The position numbers were made by a program, and so were the translations under genes. Positions 50,717 to 59,158 of a DNA stretch of 64,000 nucleotides are shown one piece after another (position 1 is the first letter of the stretch; every line of letters begins with the position of its first letter). The DNA comes from JAYWXI01 sp036016955 (lineage in GTDB: Bacteria > Bacteroidota > Bacteroidia > Flavobacteriales > Weeksellaceae), in NCBI RefSeq assembly GCF_036016955.1, contig NZ_JAYWXI010000004.1, positions 124,001 to 188,000 of the forward strand, in the 5' to 3' direction. A model generated the notes under the pieces. It ran no database searches, had not been told where the DNA came from, and saw only the letters and a program-made list of their open reading frames with translations.

Positions 50717-51655
50717 ATGGCCGAACAACTTAGTTACCTTTTCTCCACCCGAACCAGCAAGGACTTAGCCGAAAAAATCGCTAAGAGCTACGGTCAGGAG
50801 ATGGGAAAAATTAATTTTCAAGAATTCAGCGACGGAGAATTTGAACCCGTATTGGACCAGTCGGTACGTGGCGGAAGAGTTTTTCTCATTGGTTCTACTT
50901 TTCCCCCCGCGGACAACCTTTTGGAACTTTTGCTTATGATTGATGCCGCCAAAAGGGCCTCTGCCAAAAGCATTACCGTCGTTATTCCTTACTACGGATT
51001 GGCTCGTCAGGATCGTAAGGACAAACCTCGTGCTCCGATAGGAGCCAAATTGGCTGCCAATTTGCTTACCGCAGCAGGAGCTACCCGTATCATGACCATG
51101 GATTTGCATGCCGATCAAATTCAAGGGTTTTTCGAAATTCCGGTGGATCACCTCTACGCCTCCACTATTTTTGTCGATTACATTACCTCGCTCCAGTTGG
51201 AAAACCTAACCATTGCCTCTCCCGATATGGGCGGAGCCAAACGGGCTAAAAATTATGCCGGTCATCTTGGTGCAGAAGTTGTGATTGCCTACAAAGAAAG
51301 GAAAAAGGCCAACGTAGTGGAAGAAATGTTCCTCATTGGCGATGTTAAAGATCGTAACGTGATCCTCATTGATGATATGATTGATACTGCCGGTACTCTG
51401 TGCAAGGCCGCCGAAATTCTCCGAAATAACGGAGCCAAATCGGTTCGGGCCATGGCCACCCACCCGGTGTTATCCGGAAAAGCGTACGAAAATATCGAGA
51501 ACTCTTGTTTGGAAGAGGTTATCGTAACCGATACCATCCCAGTAAAAACAGAGTTATCGTCCAAAATCAAAGTGTTGTCTTGTGCCGACCTCTTTGCCGA
51601 CGTGATGAAGATGGTTCATGAACACAAATCTATCAGCAATAAATTCGTTATCTAA
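50717..51655 (+). CDS. prs: Ribose-phosphate pyrophosphokinase
   Basis: The enzyme makes PRPP from ribose 5-phosphate and ATP, the common precursor for nucleotide and NAD synthesis. The 312-residue length fits. Motifs visible are FSDGEFEP near the N-terminus, YGLARQDRKDKPRAPIGAKL, the DLHADQIQGFF loop, SPDMGGAKRAKNYA and the PRPP loop VILIDDMIDTAGTLCKAAE. It supplies PRPP used by pncB and apt in this window. It ends in a terminator. Confidence 0.97.
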   Translation: MAEQLSYLFSTRTSKDLAEKIAKSYGQEMGKINFQEFSDGEFEPVLDQSVRGGRVFLIGSTFPPADNLLELLLMIDAAKRASAKSITVVIPYYGLARQDRKDKPRAPIGAKLAANLLTAAGATRIMTMDLHADQIQGFFEIPVDHLYASTIFVDYITSLQLENLTIASPDMGGAKRAKNYAGHLGAEVVIAYKERKKANVVEEMFLIGDVKDRNVILIDDMIDTAGTLCKAAEILRNNGAKSVRAMATHPVLSGKAYENIENSCLEEVIVTDTIPVKTELSSKIKVLSCADLFADVMKMVHEHKSISNKFVI

Positions 51656-51677
51656 ATAAACGCAAATTGCAAAAGTA

Positions 51678-51707
51678 AATCCTTCCTTCATGCGGAAGGA
51701 TTTTTTA
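51678..51707 (+). terminator. Terminator after prs
   Basis: A 10-bp perfect stem (AAATCCTTCC / GGAAGGATTT) with a 6-base loop and a T run. Confidence 0.85.
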
Positions 51708-51723
51708 TTTGACAAAATATTTC

Positions 51724-51731
51724 TATCTTTG
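51724..51731 (+). promoter_or_regulatory. -7 promoter element for rplY
   Basis: TATCTTTG is an exact match, 24 bases before the ATG at 51756. It excludes the upstream in-frame ATG at 51690 as start. Confidence 0.6.
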
Positions 51732-51755
51732 CACCCTCAAAAAAATATATTTACA

Positions 51756-52352
51756 ATGAAATCTATTACAATTCAAGGTGCAAAAAGAGAAAGCGTGGGC
51801 AAAAAGTCTACAAAAGCTTTACGTGATGCTGAGCTAGTTCCTTGTGTTGTTTATGGAGGAACCGAGCCTTTGAACTTCTCTACTGAAGAGAAATCTTTCA
51901 AGAACTTGGTGTACACTCCTGACGCACACACGGTAGAGCTTGTAATTGACGGACAAACAATTCCGGCGGTTCTACAAGACATCCAATTCCACCCTATTAC
52001 GGATCGGATTCTTCACGCAGACTTCTATCAACTTTCTGAAGACAAACCTGTTATCATGGACGTTCCTGTAAGAATTACTGGACGTGCAAAAGGGGTTGTT
52101 GCCGGTGGTGTATTGCGTCAGTCATTCAGAAAATTGAGATTGAAAGCCCTTCCTGCTAACCTTCCAGATGAAATCGTAGTGGATGTAACACCACTTAGAA
52201 TCGGTAATAAGGTTTATGTGGGCGACATCAAAAATGACGCTTACACATTCCTTCACCCAGACAATGCTGTAGTAGCAGCCGTGAAGATGTCTAGAAACGC
52301 GATGAAAGGAGGCGTTGTTGTTGACGACGACGAAGACGAATCTGAAGGGTAA
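51756..52352 (+). CDS. rplY: 50S ribosomal protein L25/Ctc
   Basis: L25 binds 5S rRNA; this is the longer form with the C-terminal Ctc/TL5 domain (198 residues). The N-terminal GAKRESVGKKSTKALRDAEL and VVYGGTEPLNF segments form the L25 core, and the VPVRITGRAKGVVAGGVLRQ to DIKNDAYTFLHP part is the TL5 domain. The tail is acidic. An ATG 66 bases upstream in frame would add 22 residues before the conserved core and lies upstream of the promoter box, so it is rejected. Confidence 0.95.
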   Translation: MKSITIQGAKRESVGKKSTKALRDAELVPCVVYGGTEPLNFSTEEKSFKNLVYTPDAHTVELVIDGQTIPAVLQDIQFHPITDRILHADFYQLSEDKPVIMDVPVRITGRAKGVVAGGVLRQSFRKLRLKALPANLPDEIVVDVTPLRIGNKVYVGDIKNDAYTFLHPDNAVVAAVKMSRNAMKGGVVVDDDEDESEG

Positions 52353-52372
52353 TTTCTTCCTTTATAAAATCA

Positions 52373-52398
52373 AAAACCTGCCTCTAGAGGCAGGTTTT
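52373..52398. terminator. Bidirectional terminator between rplY and the GLPGLI gene
   Basis: A perfect 26-base palindrome with the core CCTGCCTCTAGAGGCAGG, flanked by A and T runs. Confidence 0.85.
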
Positions 52399-52417
52399 GT
52401 TTATGAATCAGTATTTT

Positions 52418-53254
52418 TTAATTTTTTTCCAAAGGATTATTTTCCTTCTGGAGAGATTCTTTTATTCGTTGTTGCATTTCCTTCTGTCTTTGAGGATCGG
52501 GAGTAAAGGTTCTCGCTTCTCCTCCAGGCCCACCCGGCGGAGGCCCCATCGCTGAAGTTTGACTATTGAGGAAAGCCACCGGATCTTTTCTGTATTTTTC
52601 CATTTGTTTCACATAATCCTTTCTTTTTACAGTCATCGGTGCTCTTCCCATAGACTCTGGAGTATAAACGGCTTCTATTTTTCGGGTTTCTTTTAATTCG
52701 AAAATATAATCGCCTCTATCGTCTTCCACCTTTACAATAAGCCCCGGAAGACCATGAAACTTGTAAGGCCCGTCCGTAATGGGAATTTCGGTCGTAAACC
52801 ACGCCACCCAGTGACGTCCGGCAAAATTCGTTTCTGCTTTTTGAACCTTATAGCGGTCGAGGGTAGACGTTTCAGGTTGAATGTTCCACGAGATCGGCCG
52901 ATCCTCCTCATAAGCGTAGCGATCTCTTCCTATGCGACTTTTATAAATAATTTTAGACGCATCCAAATCCTTACTGATTTGATAATCAATTTGCGAACGG
53001 TATTGTTGCATCTGCGAACGATCGAAATTAAAATTACGGGTTTCAAACGACCGACGGAAAAGCGAATCCCTTTTCAGATCTTTCTCGCCATAGAAGTAAG
53101 ACTGCCGATCTGCGACATCCAAAAAAGCATTCTCAGCAACAGGTGCAGCCGTAGAATCGGACTTCATGGAAAGCTGATACACAAAACGGGTTGCTTGTGG
53201 AAATGCCATCACCGAAAATAATCCCCATACCAATAGTATGATTTTTTTTTGCAT
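52418..53254 (-). CDS. GLPGLI family secreted protein
   Basis: A 278-residue exported protein (signal peptide to about residue 20) with the motif that names the family, GLPGLIVKV, at about residues 160-168. The preceding WFTTEIPITDGPYKFH segment is also typical. The C-terminus has a Gly/Pro-rich stretch and a Lys/Gln-rich coiled end. GLPGLI proteins are widespread in Bacteroidota and of unknown function. ATG at 53254 gives a proper signal peptide; an upstream in-frame ATG at 53308 would spoil it. Confidence 0.88.
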   Translation of the reverse strand: MQKKIILLVWGLFSVMAFPQATRFVYQLSMKSDSTAAPVAENAFLDVADRQSYFYGEKDLKRDSLFRRSFETRNFNFDRSQMQQYRSQIDYQISKDLDASKIIYKSRIGRDRYAYEEDRPISWNIQPETSTLDRYKVQKAETNFAGRHWVAWFTTEIPITDGPYKFHGLPGLIVKVEDDRGDYIFELKETRKIEAVYTPESMGRAPMTVKRKDYVKQMEKYRKDPVAFLNSQTSAMGPPPGGPGGEARTFTPDPQRQKEMQQRIKESLQKENNPLEKN

Positions 53255-53362
53255 AATGTAAATTTTAGGGTTGGATAACTCCGAGTAGGAAAAGTTAAGT
53301 TCCATCAATATTAATTATAGTTAAAAAGAAAGGACAAATTTGAATTGCATCCATTTAGTTCG

Positions 53363-53370
53363 TACTTTTG
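53363..53370 (+). promoter_or_regulatory. -7 promoter element for the suf operon
   Basis: TACTTTTG is an exact match, 27 bases before the ATG of sufA at 53398. A TTG in the box (53368) opens the sufA frame but is not the start. Confidence 0.6.
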
Positions 53371-53397
53371 CAATCTAAAATCGTTCTAAATAATTCC

Positions 53398-53727
53398 ATG
53401 ATTAAAGTTAGTGATAATGCAAAAGAAAAAGCCTCGGTTCTGATGAAGGAAGACGGCTTCAATCCCGAGACAGATTACATCCGCGTCGGGGTAAAAAGCG
53501 GCGGATGCTCCGGGTTGGAATACGTGCTGAAGTTTGATAATCAAACAACTGATGCCGACCAGCTTTTCGAGGATAACGGGGTGCGTATCGTGGTGGATAA
53601 AAAATCCATCCTTTATTTGGCAGGAACCACTTTGGATTATTCGGGCGGGCTTAACGGAAAAGGATTTGTTTTCAACAATCCTAATGCGGCCAGAACCTGC
53701 GGATGCGGGGAAAGTTTTAGTCTGTAG
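53398..53727 (+). CDS. sufA: Fe-S cluster assembly protein SufA/IscA type
   Basis: An A-type carrier that accepts Fe-S clusters from the SufBCD scaffold and passes them to target proteins. The 109-residue product has the three conserved cysteines: one in VKSGGCSGLEYVL (about residue 37) and two in the C-terminal TCGCGESF. The ATG at 53398 begins MIKVSDNAKEKASVL, the normal family start. First gene of the suf operon. Confidence 0.94.
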   Translation: MIKVSDNAKEKASVLMKEDGFNPETDYIRVGVKSGGCSGLEYVLKFDNQTTDADQLFEDNGVRIVVDKKSILYLAGTTLDYSGGLNGKGFVFNNPNAARTCGCGESFSL

Positions 53728-53787
53728 AACCACAAGAGGCACTCCGAAAAAACACCGGTGTAGCTTCTTTTATTTCGAAAATACCTT

Positions 53788-55236
53788 ATGAAAAAATATA
53801 CTGAAGACGACCTTAGAGAAGATCTGAAAACCAAGGAATACGAAGCCGGATTTTATACCGACATCGAATATGAGGATTTTCCAACTGGGCTCAATGAAGA
53901 CATTATACGGATGATCTCCGCCAAGAAAAACGAGCCGGAATGGATGACGGAATGGCGTTTGGAAGCCTATCGAATTTGGCAAAAAATGGAAGAGCCGGAT
54001 TGGGCAAATATTCGTTACGAAAAACCTGATTTTCAATCGATAAAATACTACGCCGCACCGAAGAAAAAACCGGAATTGGCCAGCTTGGATGAAGTGGACC
54101 CCGAATTGCTCAAAACCTTTGAAAAACTGGGTATTAATATCGAAGAACAAAAACGGCTTGCAGGTGTAGCGGTGGACATCGTAATGGATTCTGTATCGGT
54201 TAAGACAACGTTTCAGGAAACATTGAAGGAAAAAGGGATTATTTTCTGTTCGATTTCCGAAGCCATACAAAATCACCCTGATTTGGTTCGGAAATACATC
54301 GGTAAGGTCGTGCCTCGCGGGGATAATTTTTATGCCGCGCTTAACTCGGCCGTATTTTCAGACGGATCATTCTGTTACATTCCCAAGGGCGTGAAGTGCC
54401 CGATGGAGCTTTCCACTTATTTCAGAATCAACCAAGCCGGAACAGGGCAGTTTGAACGCACCCTAGTTGTTGCCGATGAAGGCAGTTACGTTTCTTATTT
54501 GGAAGGATGCACGGCTCCAGCCAGGGACGAAAACCAACTGCATGCGGCCGTGGTGGAGCTCATCGCGATGGACGATGCCGAAATAAAGTATTCAACCGTC
54601 CAAAACTGGTTTCCGGGGGATGAAGAGGGAAAAGGAGGTGTTTACAACTTCGTAACGAAAAGGGGATTATGTGAAAATCGTGCAAAAATTTCATGGACGC
54701 AGGTGGAGACCGGCTCGGCCGTGACTTGGAAATACCCCAGCTGTATCCTGAAAGGCGATCATTCCATCGGAGAGTTTTATTCGATTGCCGTGACCAACAA
54801 TCACCAATACGCCGATACGGGCACCAAGATGATTCACATCGGTAAAAACACCCGTTCGACCATCATTTCCAAAGGTATTTCTGCAGGAAAATCCAATAAC
54901 TCTTACCGCGGATTGGTCAAGGTAATGCCTTCGGCCAAGGGAGCCCGAAATTTCTCTCAATGCGATTCGCTTTTGATGGGGAACGAATGCGGCGCTCATA
55001 CTTTCCCTTACATCGAAATCAAAGATCCTTCCGCCCAATTGGAGCACGAAGCCACGACTTCCAAAATCGGGGAAGATCAGATTTTTTATTGTAACCAAAG
55101 AGGCATCGATACCGAGAAAGCCATTGCACTCATCGTCAACGGCTTCAGCAAGGAAGTTCTCAATAAACTGCCGATGGAATTTGCCATTGAAGCTCAAAAA
55201 CTTTTGGAAATTTCCTTGGAAGGTTCAGTGGGTTAA
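53788..55236 (+). CDS. sufB: Fe-S cluster assembly protein SufB
   Basis: SufB is the scaffold subunit on which Fe-S clusters are built, in a complex with SufC and SufD. The 482-residue length fits. Conserved blocks include YYAAPKKKPELASLDEVDPE near residues 90-110, FCYIPKGVKCPMELSTYFRIN, EGCTAPARDENQLHAAVVEL, and the C-terminal FYCNQRGIDTEKA with the scaffold Cys. It lies 60 bases after sufA. Confidence 0.97.
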   Translation: MKKYTEDDLREDLKTKEYEAGFYTDIEYEDFPTGLNEDIIRMISAKKNEPEWMTEWRLEAYRIWQKMEEPDWANIRYEKPDFQSIKYYAAPKKKPELASLDEVDPELLKTFEKLGINIEEQKRLAGVAVDIVMDSVSVKTTFQETLKEKGIIFCSISEAIQNHPDLVRKYIGKVVPRGDNFYAALNSAVFSDGSFCYIPKGVKCPMELSTYFRINQAGTGQFERTLVVADEGSYVSYLEGCTAPARDENQLHAAVVELIAMDDAEIKYSTVQNWFPGDEEGKGGVYNFVTKRGLCENRAKISWTQVETGSAVTWKYPSCILKGDHSIGEFYSIAVTNNHQYADTGTKMIHIGKNTRSTIISKGISAGKSNNSYRGLVKVMPSAKGARNFSQCDSLLMGNECGAHTFPYIEIKDPSAQLEHEATTSKIGEDQIFYCNQRGIDTEKAIALIVNGFSKEVLNKLPMEFAIEAQKLLEISLEGSVG

Positions 55237-55325
55237 ACCGCAAACAAAAACGACTGACTATCACAAAAAAATCACATTTACTTCTCCCTCAATAAAAGGA
55301 GAAACAGCCATAAAAAACAGTAAAA

Positions 55326-56069
55326 ATGCTAAAAATAAATAACTTACACGCCAAAATAGAGGATGGGGCAACGATTTTGAAGGGAATCAATCTTGAAATC
55401 AATCCCGGCGAAGTTCATGCCATCATGGGACCTAACGGTGCCGGAAAATCTACGCTTTCTTCCGTGATCGCAGGACGGGAAGATTACGAGGTAACCGACG
55501 GTGAAATTCTCTTCGAAGGCGAAAACATCGTGGAAGACGCGCCCGAAGAAAGAGCTCACAAGGGAATTTTTCTTTCGTTTCAGTATCCCGTGGAAATTCC
55601 CGGGGTTACGGTAACCAACTTTATCAAAGCAGCTATTAACGAAACCCGCAAAGCCAAAGGGTTGGATGAACTTCCGGCGAAAGAAATGCTGGCCTTGGTC
55701 CGTGAAAATGCAGAAAAATTGGAAATCAAAAAAGATTTCTTGGGACGCTCCCTCAATGAAGGTTTCTCCGGCGGGGAGAAAAAAAGAAACGAGATTTTCC
55801 AAATGATGATGCTTGACCCCAAATTAGCCATTTTGGACGAGACCGATTCCGGCTTGGATATCGATGCCCTACGCATCGTAGCCGACGGGGTGAACAAATT
55901 TAGAAACCAAGGAAATGCCGTGCTTTTGATCACCCACTACCAAAGGCTTTTAAACTACATCCAGCCCGATTTTGTTCATGTTTTGGCCGATGGCAAAATC
56001 ATTAAAACAGGCGATAAAAATTTGGCGCTGGAGCTTGAAGAAAAAGGCTACGACTGGCTGACCAAGTAA
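55326..56069 (+). CDS. sufC: Fe-S cluster assembly ATPase SufC
   Basis: SufC is an ABC-type ATPase that drives the SufBCD scaffold. The 247-residue product has Walker A in GPNGAGKSTLS (residues 37-47), the signature LNEGFSGGEKKRNE and Walker B in LAILDETDSGLD followed by the usual SufC VADGVNKFR and ITHYQRLL. It is 89 bases after sufB; that gap shows no clear hairpin. Confidence 0.97.
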   Translation: MLKINNLHAKIEDGATILKGINLEINPGEVHAIMGPNGAGKSTLSSVIAGREDYEVTDGEILFEGENIVEDAPEERAHKGIFLSFQYPVEIPGVTVTNFIKAAINETRKAKGLDELPAKEMLALVRENAEKLEIKKDFLGRSLNEGFSGGEKKRNEIFQMMMLDPKLAILDETDSGLDIDALRIVADGVNKFRNQGNAVLLITHYQRLLNYIQPDFVHVLADGKIIKTGDKNLALELEEKGYDWLTK

Positions 56070-56156
56070 AACGTTTGACACTCCTATTTAAATAAAAATA
56101 TAACTTCAGCCGCTCTTGTGATTCATCTCATTGAGAGGCTGTGAAAAGGCTTAACA

Positions 56157-57464
56157 ATGGCGTTATACGAACAAATCATACAAAATCATCCTTCCTTTTT
56201 GCAAGGGCTCCGTCACCACTTCTTGAACGAAGCTAGGGCTGAGGCTCTAAAATCGTTTGAGGCCAAAGGATTTCCGACCAAAAAAGAGGAAGAATACAAA
56301 TACACCAACCTCCGCGAAATTACAGAAAAAGATTACTCTTTTTTCCCTGCCGAAGCGCATCACTTAACCAAAACCCAACTTGATGAACTTCATTTGGGCG
56401 AAGAGCATTTCGATTGGATTGTATTTGTCAATGGGGTTCTTCGCAAAGAACTCTCGAATATTTCTTTGGAAAACGCAGAGTTTCTTTCCATGGAGCATGC
56501 CTTGAAAGACCCACACCATAAAGGGGTTTTTGAAAACTACTTCGGGCAAATTGCCACAAAAGGAAATGCACTTGTAGACCTCAACACGGCCTACACCCGC
56601 GAAGGTTTTTTCCTTCACGTTCCGAAAAACGTGGGGATTGCAAAACCAATTCATGTGTTTTATCTCTCTCAAAATCAATCTGAAAACACTTTTTACAATA
56701 CGCGAAACCTTCTAATCGTGGAAGAAGGGGCTAAGGTGGAAATCATTGAAAGTCACCATAATTTTGATGAAACTTTTGTCTTCACCAATGCCGTAACCGA
56801 AATTTTCGCCGGTAAAAATGCCAAGGCCGACTGGCACAAGCTACAGAACGACAATGAGCAATCTGCACTTGTTGACCATACGTTCGTGAAACAGGAAAGA
56901 GACAGTTTGGCAACCGTAAATACATTCTCATTCGGAGGAAAACTGGTTCGCAATAATTTGGATTTTATCCACGGAGGTGAAAACATCAACTCTTTTATGA
57001 ACGGGATTACCATTATCGGAAACGAACAACTGGTTGACCATCATACTGCGGTGCATCACAATTTCCCCCATTGCGAAAGCTATCAGAATTACAAAGGCAT
57101 TTTCAAAGATAAAGCCAAAGGAGTCTTTAACGGAAAAGTTTTCGTAGACCAAATTGCTCAGAAAACCAATGCTTACCAACAAAATAACAACGTCTTGCTA
57201 AGTGAGGGGGCAGAAATCAACACCAAGCCCCAGCTTGAAATTTTCGCCGATGATGTAAAATGTTCTCATGGGTGTACCGTGGGGCAGTTGGACAAAGAAG
57301 CATTATTCTACCTCCGGGCGAGAGGAATTTCCAAGAAAGAGGCACAGGCACTCCTGCTTTACGCCTTTGCCAACGATGCCATGCAAAACATCGACATCGA
57401 ACCTTTGAAACTAAAACTATCCAAACTTTTAGCTGAAAAATTAGACGTGGCAATGGGTTTTTAA
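56157..57464 (+). CDS. sufD: Fe-S cluster assembly protein SufD
   Basis: SufD is the second scaffold-type subunit, needed for iron entry into the SufBCD complex. The 435-residue product shows the family segments PTKKEEEYKYTNLREI near the N-terminus and, in the C-terminal beta-helix, QQNNNVLLSEGAEINTKPQLEI and DDVKCSHGCTVGQLD with the conserved Cys/His. An 86-base gap without obvious signals separates it from sufC. A terminator follows, and sufS does not come next. Confidence 0.96.
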   Translation: MALYEQIIQNHPSFLQGLRHHFLNEARAEALKSFEAKGFPTKKEEEYKYTNLREITEKDYSFFPAEAHHLTKTQLDELHLGEEHFDWIVFVNGVLRKELSNISLENAEFLSMEHALKDPHHKGVFENYFGQIATKGNALVDLNTAYTREGFFLHVPKNVGIAKPIHVFYLSQNQSENTFYNTRNLLIVEEGAKVEIIESHHNFDETFVFTNAVTEIFAGKNAKADWHKLQNDNEQSALVDHTFVKQERDSLATVNTFSFGGKLVRNNLDFIHGGENINSFMNGITIIGNEQLVDHHTAVHHNFPHCESYQNYKGIFKDKAKGVFNGKVFVDQIAQKTNAYQQNNNVLLSEGAEINTKPQLEIFADDVKCSHGCTVGQLDKEALFYLRARGISKKEAQALLLYAFANDAMQNIDIEPLKLKLSKLLAEKLDVAMGF

Positions 57465-57484
57465 ACGAATCTATTTTATTTATC

Positions 57485-57516
57485 AAAATTCCCTTCCTCG
57501 GATAGGGAATTTTTGC
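57485..57516 (+). terminator. Terminator after sufD
   Basis: A 9-bp stem (AAAATTCCC / GGGAATTTT) with an 11-base loop and a T run that leads directly into the next -7-like element. Confidence 0.7.
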
Positions 57517-57523
57517 TATATTG
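57517..57523 (+). promoter_or_regulatory. Possible -7 element next to the HExxH gene start
   Basis: TATATTG is one T short of TAnnTTTG and ends six bases before the ATG at 57530, in the T tract of the sufD terminator. It would again give a nearly leaderless message. Confidence 0.35.
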
Positions 57524-57529
57524 ACGCCT

Positions 57530-58054
57530 ATGAATCTGCAATATGTCAAAACACATATCGACGCTTACAACAGGCACCATCAAGTTTTGGATGCGGCCCG
57601 CTATCTTTTGAGAGTGTTCGGCCTGGAACACCCGAACCTCTCAAAATTCGATTACCAACAGGATGTTCCCGAAGGGCAACTCTTGCTCACGGCCGTAGGT
57701 TCTATTCCCGGGAAGCAGGTAGTTTATATTCCGGAAAATCTTTTTGATTTCGACCTTTCTTTGGTTTTAAACCTTTTAGCTCACGAGATGCTTCACGTCA
57801 GGCAAAAAGCCGAAGAAACACTGGTAGAAGACAAGAACGAGAGAGAATGGCAAGCCTATACGGAAATGTTGTTTCATAAACATTTTCCCCATGTTCCCGA
57901 AGCGTCGGATTTTCACCGAAAGCAGTTTGCCCAAAAAGCACTACTCTATTACGATCGGATGGGCTCCGACAGCGCACTGCAGAAAAAATACATAGAAGAA
58001 AAACTAAAAGTAGAACAGCTTTTGGCCGAAATAGAAAAAAAACTAAACTCATAA
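57530..58054 (+). CDS. Unrecognised small protein with a zincin-like HExxH site
   Basis: A 174-residue protein without signal peptide. It contains LLAHEMLHVRQ (residues 83-93) and, after a short helix, NEREWQAYTEM, which could give the HExxH plus downstream Glu pattern of a zinc metallopeptidase. The C-terminus is a Lys/Glu-rich coiled helix. I do not know the family. ATG at 57530 is chosen; a TTG nine bases earlier lies inside the promoter-like element. The exonuclease gene starts 16 bases after the stop, so the two are probably co-transcribed. Confidence 0.72.
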   Translation: MNLQYVKTHIDAYNRHHQVLDAARYLLRVFGLEHPNLSKFDYQQDVPEGQLLLTAVGSIPGKQVVYIPENLFDFDLSLVLNLLAHEMLHVRQKAEETLVEDKNEREWQAYTEMLFHKHFPHVPEASDFHRKQFAQKALLYYDRMGSDSALQKKYIEEKLKVEQLLAEIEKKLNS

Positions 58055-58070
58055 CCATTCCTTCAAACCC

Positions 58071-58769
58071 ATGATTCAACATATTCCGATCGAAAAAGTA
58101 CTCTTTCTTGATATTGAGACCGTTCCCCAAGAGCCCTCTTGGGATACCCTTAACGACACCGAGCGAAAACTCTGGGAAAAGAAAACCCATTACCAAAGGA
58201 AAGACGAGGTTTCGCCCGAAGAGTTTTACGGCCAAAGGGCGGGCATCATGGCCGAATTCGGAAAAATCATCTGCATCTCGGTAGGAATGCTGGAAAAAAA
58301 CGGTAAACTCCGCATCAAAAGTTACGCAAGCGACAACGAAAAAAAACTTTTGGAATCTTTCGGTGCTCTCTTCAATAAACCGCGGCTTCGCGATGTGATT
58401 CTCTGTGCCCATAATGGTAAGGAATTTGATTTTCCTTGGATTTCCCGGCGTTTTCTAATCAACGGGATGCCTCCTCCGGTGCCGTTTCAGATGTTTGGCA
58501 AAAAACCTTGGGAAATTCCCCATCTCGACACCATGGAATTGTGGAAATTCGGCGACTACAAATCCTTTATTTCGTTGGAACTCATGGCCCACATTTTTGG
58601 AATCCCTACCCCAAAAGATGATATTGACGGCTCTATGGTTTCATCTATTTATTATATAGAAAAAGATTTATTTAGAATCGTTAAATATTGTGAAAAAGAT
58701 GTCTTAACTTTGGCCAATGTTTTCCGAAGAATGAGGCAAGAAGATTTACTCCAACGTCACGATGCCTAA
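58071..58769 (+). CDS. DnaQ/PolB-like 3'-5' exonuclease
   Basis: A 232-residue RNase H-fold nuclease of the DEDDy class. Motif I is FLDIETVPQE (Asp and Glu ligands, residues 12-21), motif II is CAHNGKEFDFPWISRRFL, and motif III is YCEKDVLTLANVF with the Tyr/Asp pair. Standalone proteins of this type are common in Bacteroidota, resembling the exonuclease domain of DNA polymerase B. The role is not established. It sits between sufD and sufT without an evident link to Fe-S assembly. Confidence 0.87.
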   Translation: MIQHIPIEKVLFLDIETVPQEPSWDTLNDTERKLWEKKTHYQRKDEVSPEEFYGQRAGIMAEFGKIICISVGMLEKNGKLRIKSYASDNEKKLLESFGALFNKPRLRDVILCAHNGKEFDFPWISRRFLINGMPPPVPFQMFGKKPWEIPHLDTMELWKFGDYKSFISLELMAHIFGIPTPKDDIDGSMVSSIYYIEKDLFRIVKYCEKDVLTLANVFRRMRQEDLLQRHDA

Positions 58770-58821
58770 AATCGCCCGAAGAAAACAAAAAATCTTATAA
58801 AAAGTTGTTAAACTCCGTGCA

Positions 58822-59151
58822 ATGAAATATACCGACGATAAAATCGCAACCATCGGCGAAGAGATCATCAAAACCCTAAAAACGATTTACGATCCCGAAA
58901 TCCCCGTGGATATTTATGAATTGGGCTTGGTATACGATGTCCAGATTTCAGACGAAGGGGCTGTAAAAGTCGTTATGACCCTTACAACGCCCAATTGTCC
59001 CGTTGCCGAATCGCTTCCTCAAGAAGTCAAAGAAAAAGTATCGGAAGTGGAAGGCGTAAACCATGTTGACTTGGAACTGACTTTCGAGCCCGCTTGGAGC
59101 AAAGACATGATGAGCGAAGAAGCCAAGTTTGAACTCGGCATTTTATTCTAA
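58822..59151 (+). CDS. sufT: SUF-associated DUF59/MIP18 family protein SufT
   Basis: SufT assists maturation of Fe-S proteins. The 109-residue product has IYDPEIPVDIYELGLVYDV and the hallmark TLTTPNCPVAESLPQEV with its single Cys (about residue 58), then VDLELTFEPAWSKDMMSEEA. It is 52 bases after the exonuclease gene. The convergent sulfurtransferase stop is only seven bases after its end, with no terminator between. Confidence 0.93.
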   Translation: MKYTDDKIATIGEEIIKTLKTIYDPEIPVDIYELGLVYDVQISDEGAVKVVMTLTTPNCPVAESLPQEVKEKVSEVEGVNHVDLELTFEPAWSKDMMSEEAKFELGILF

Positions 59152-59158
59152 CCTCTTT

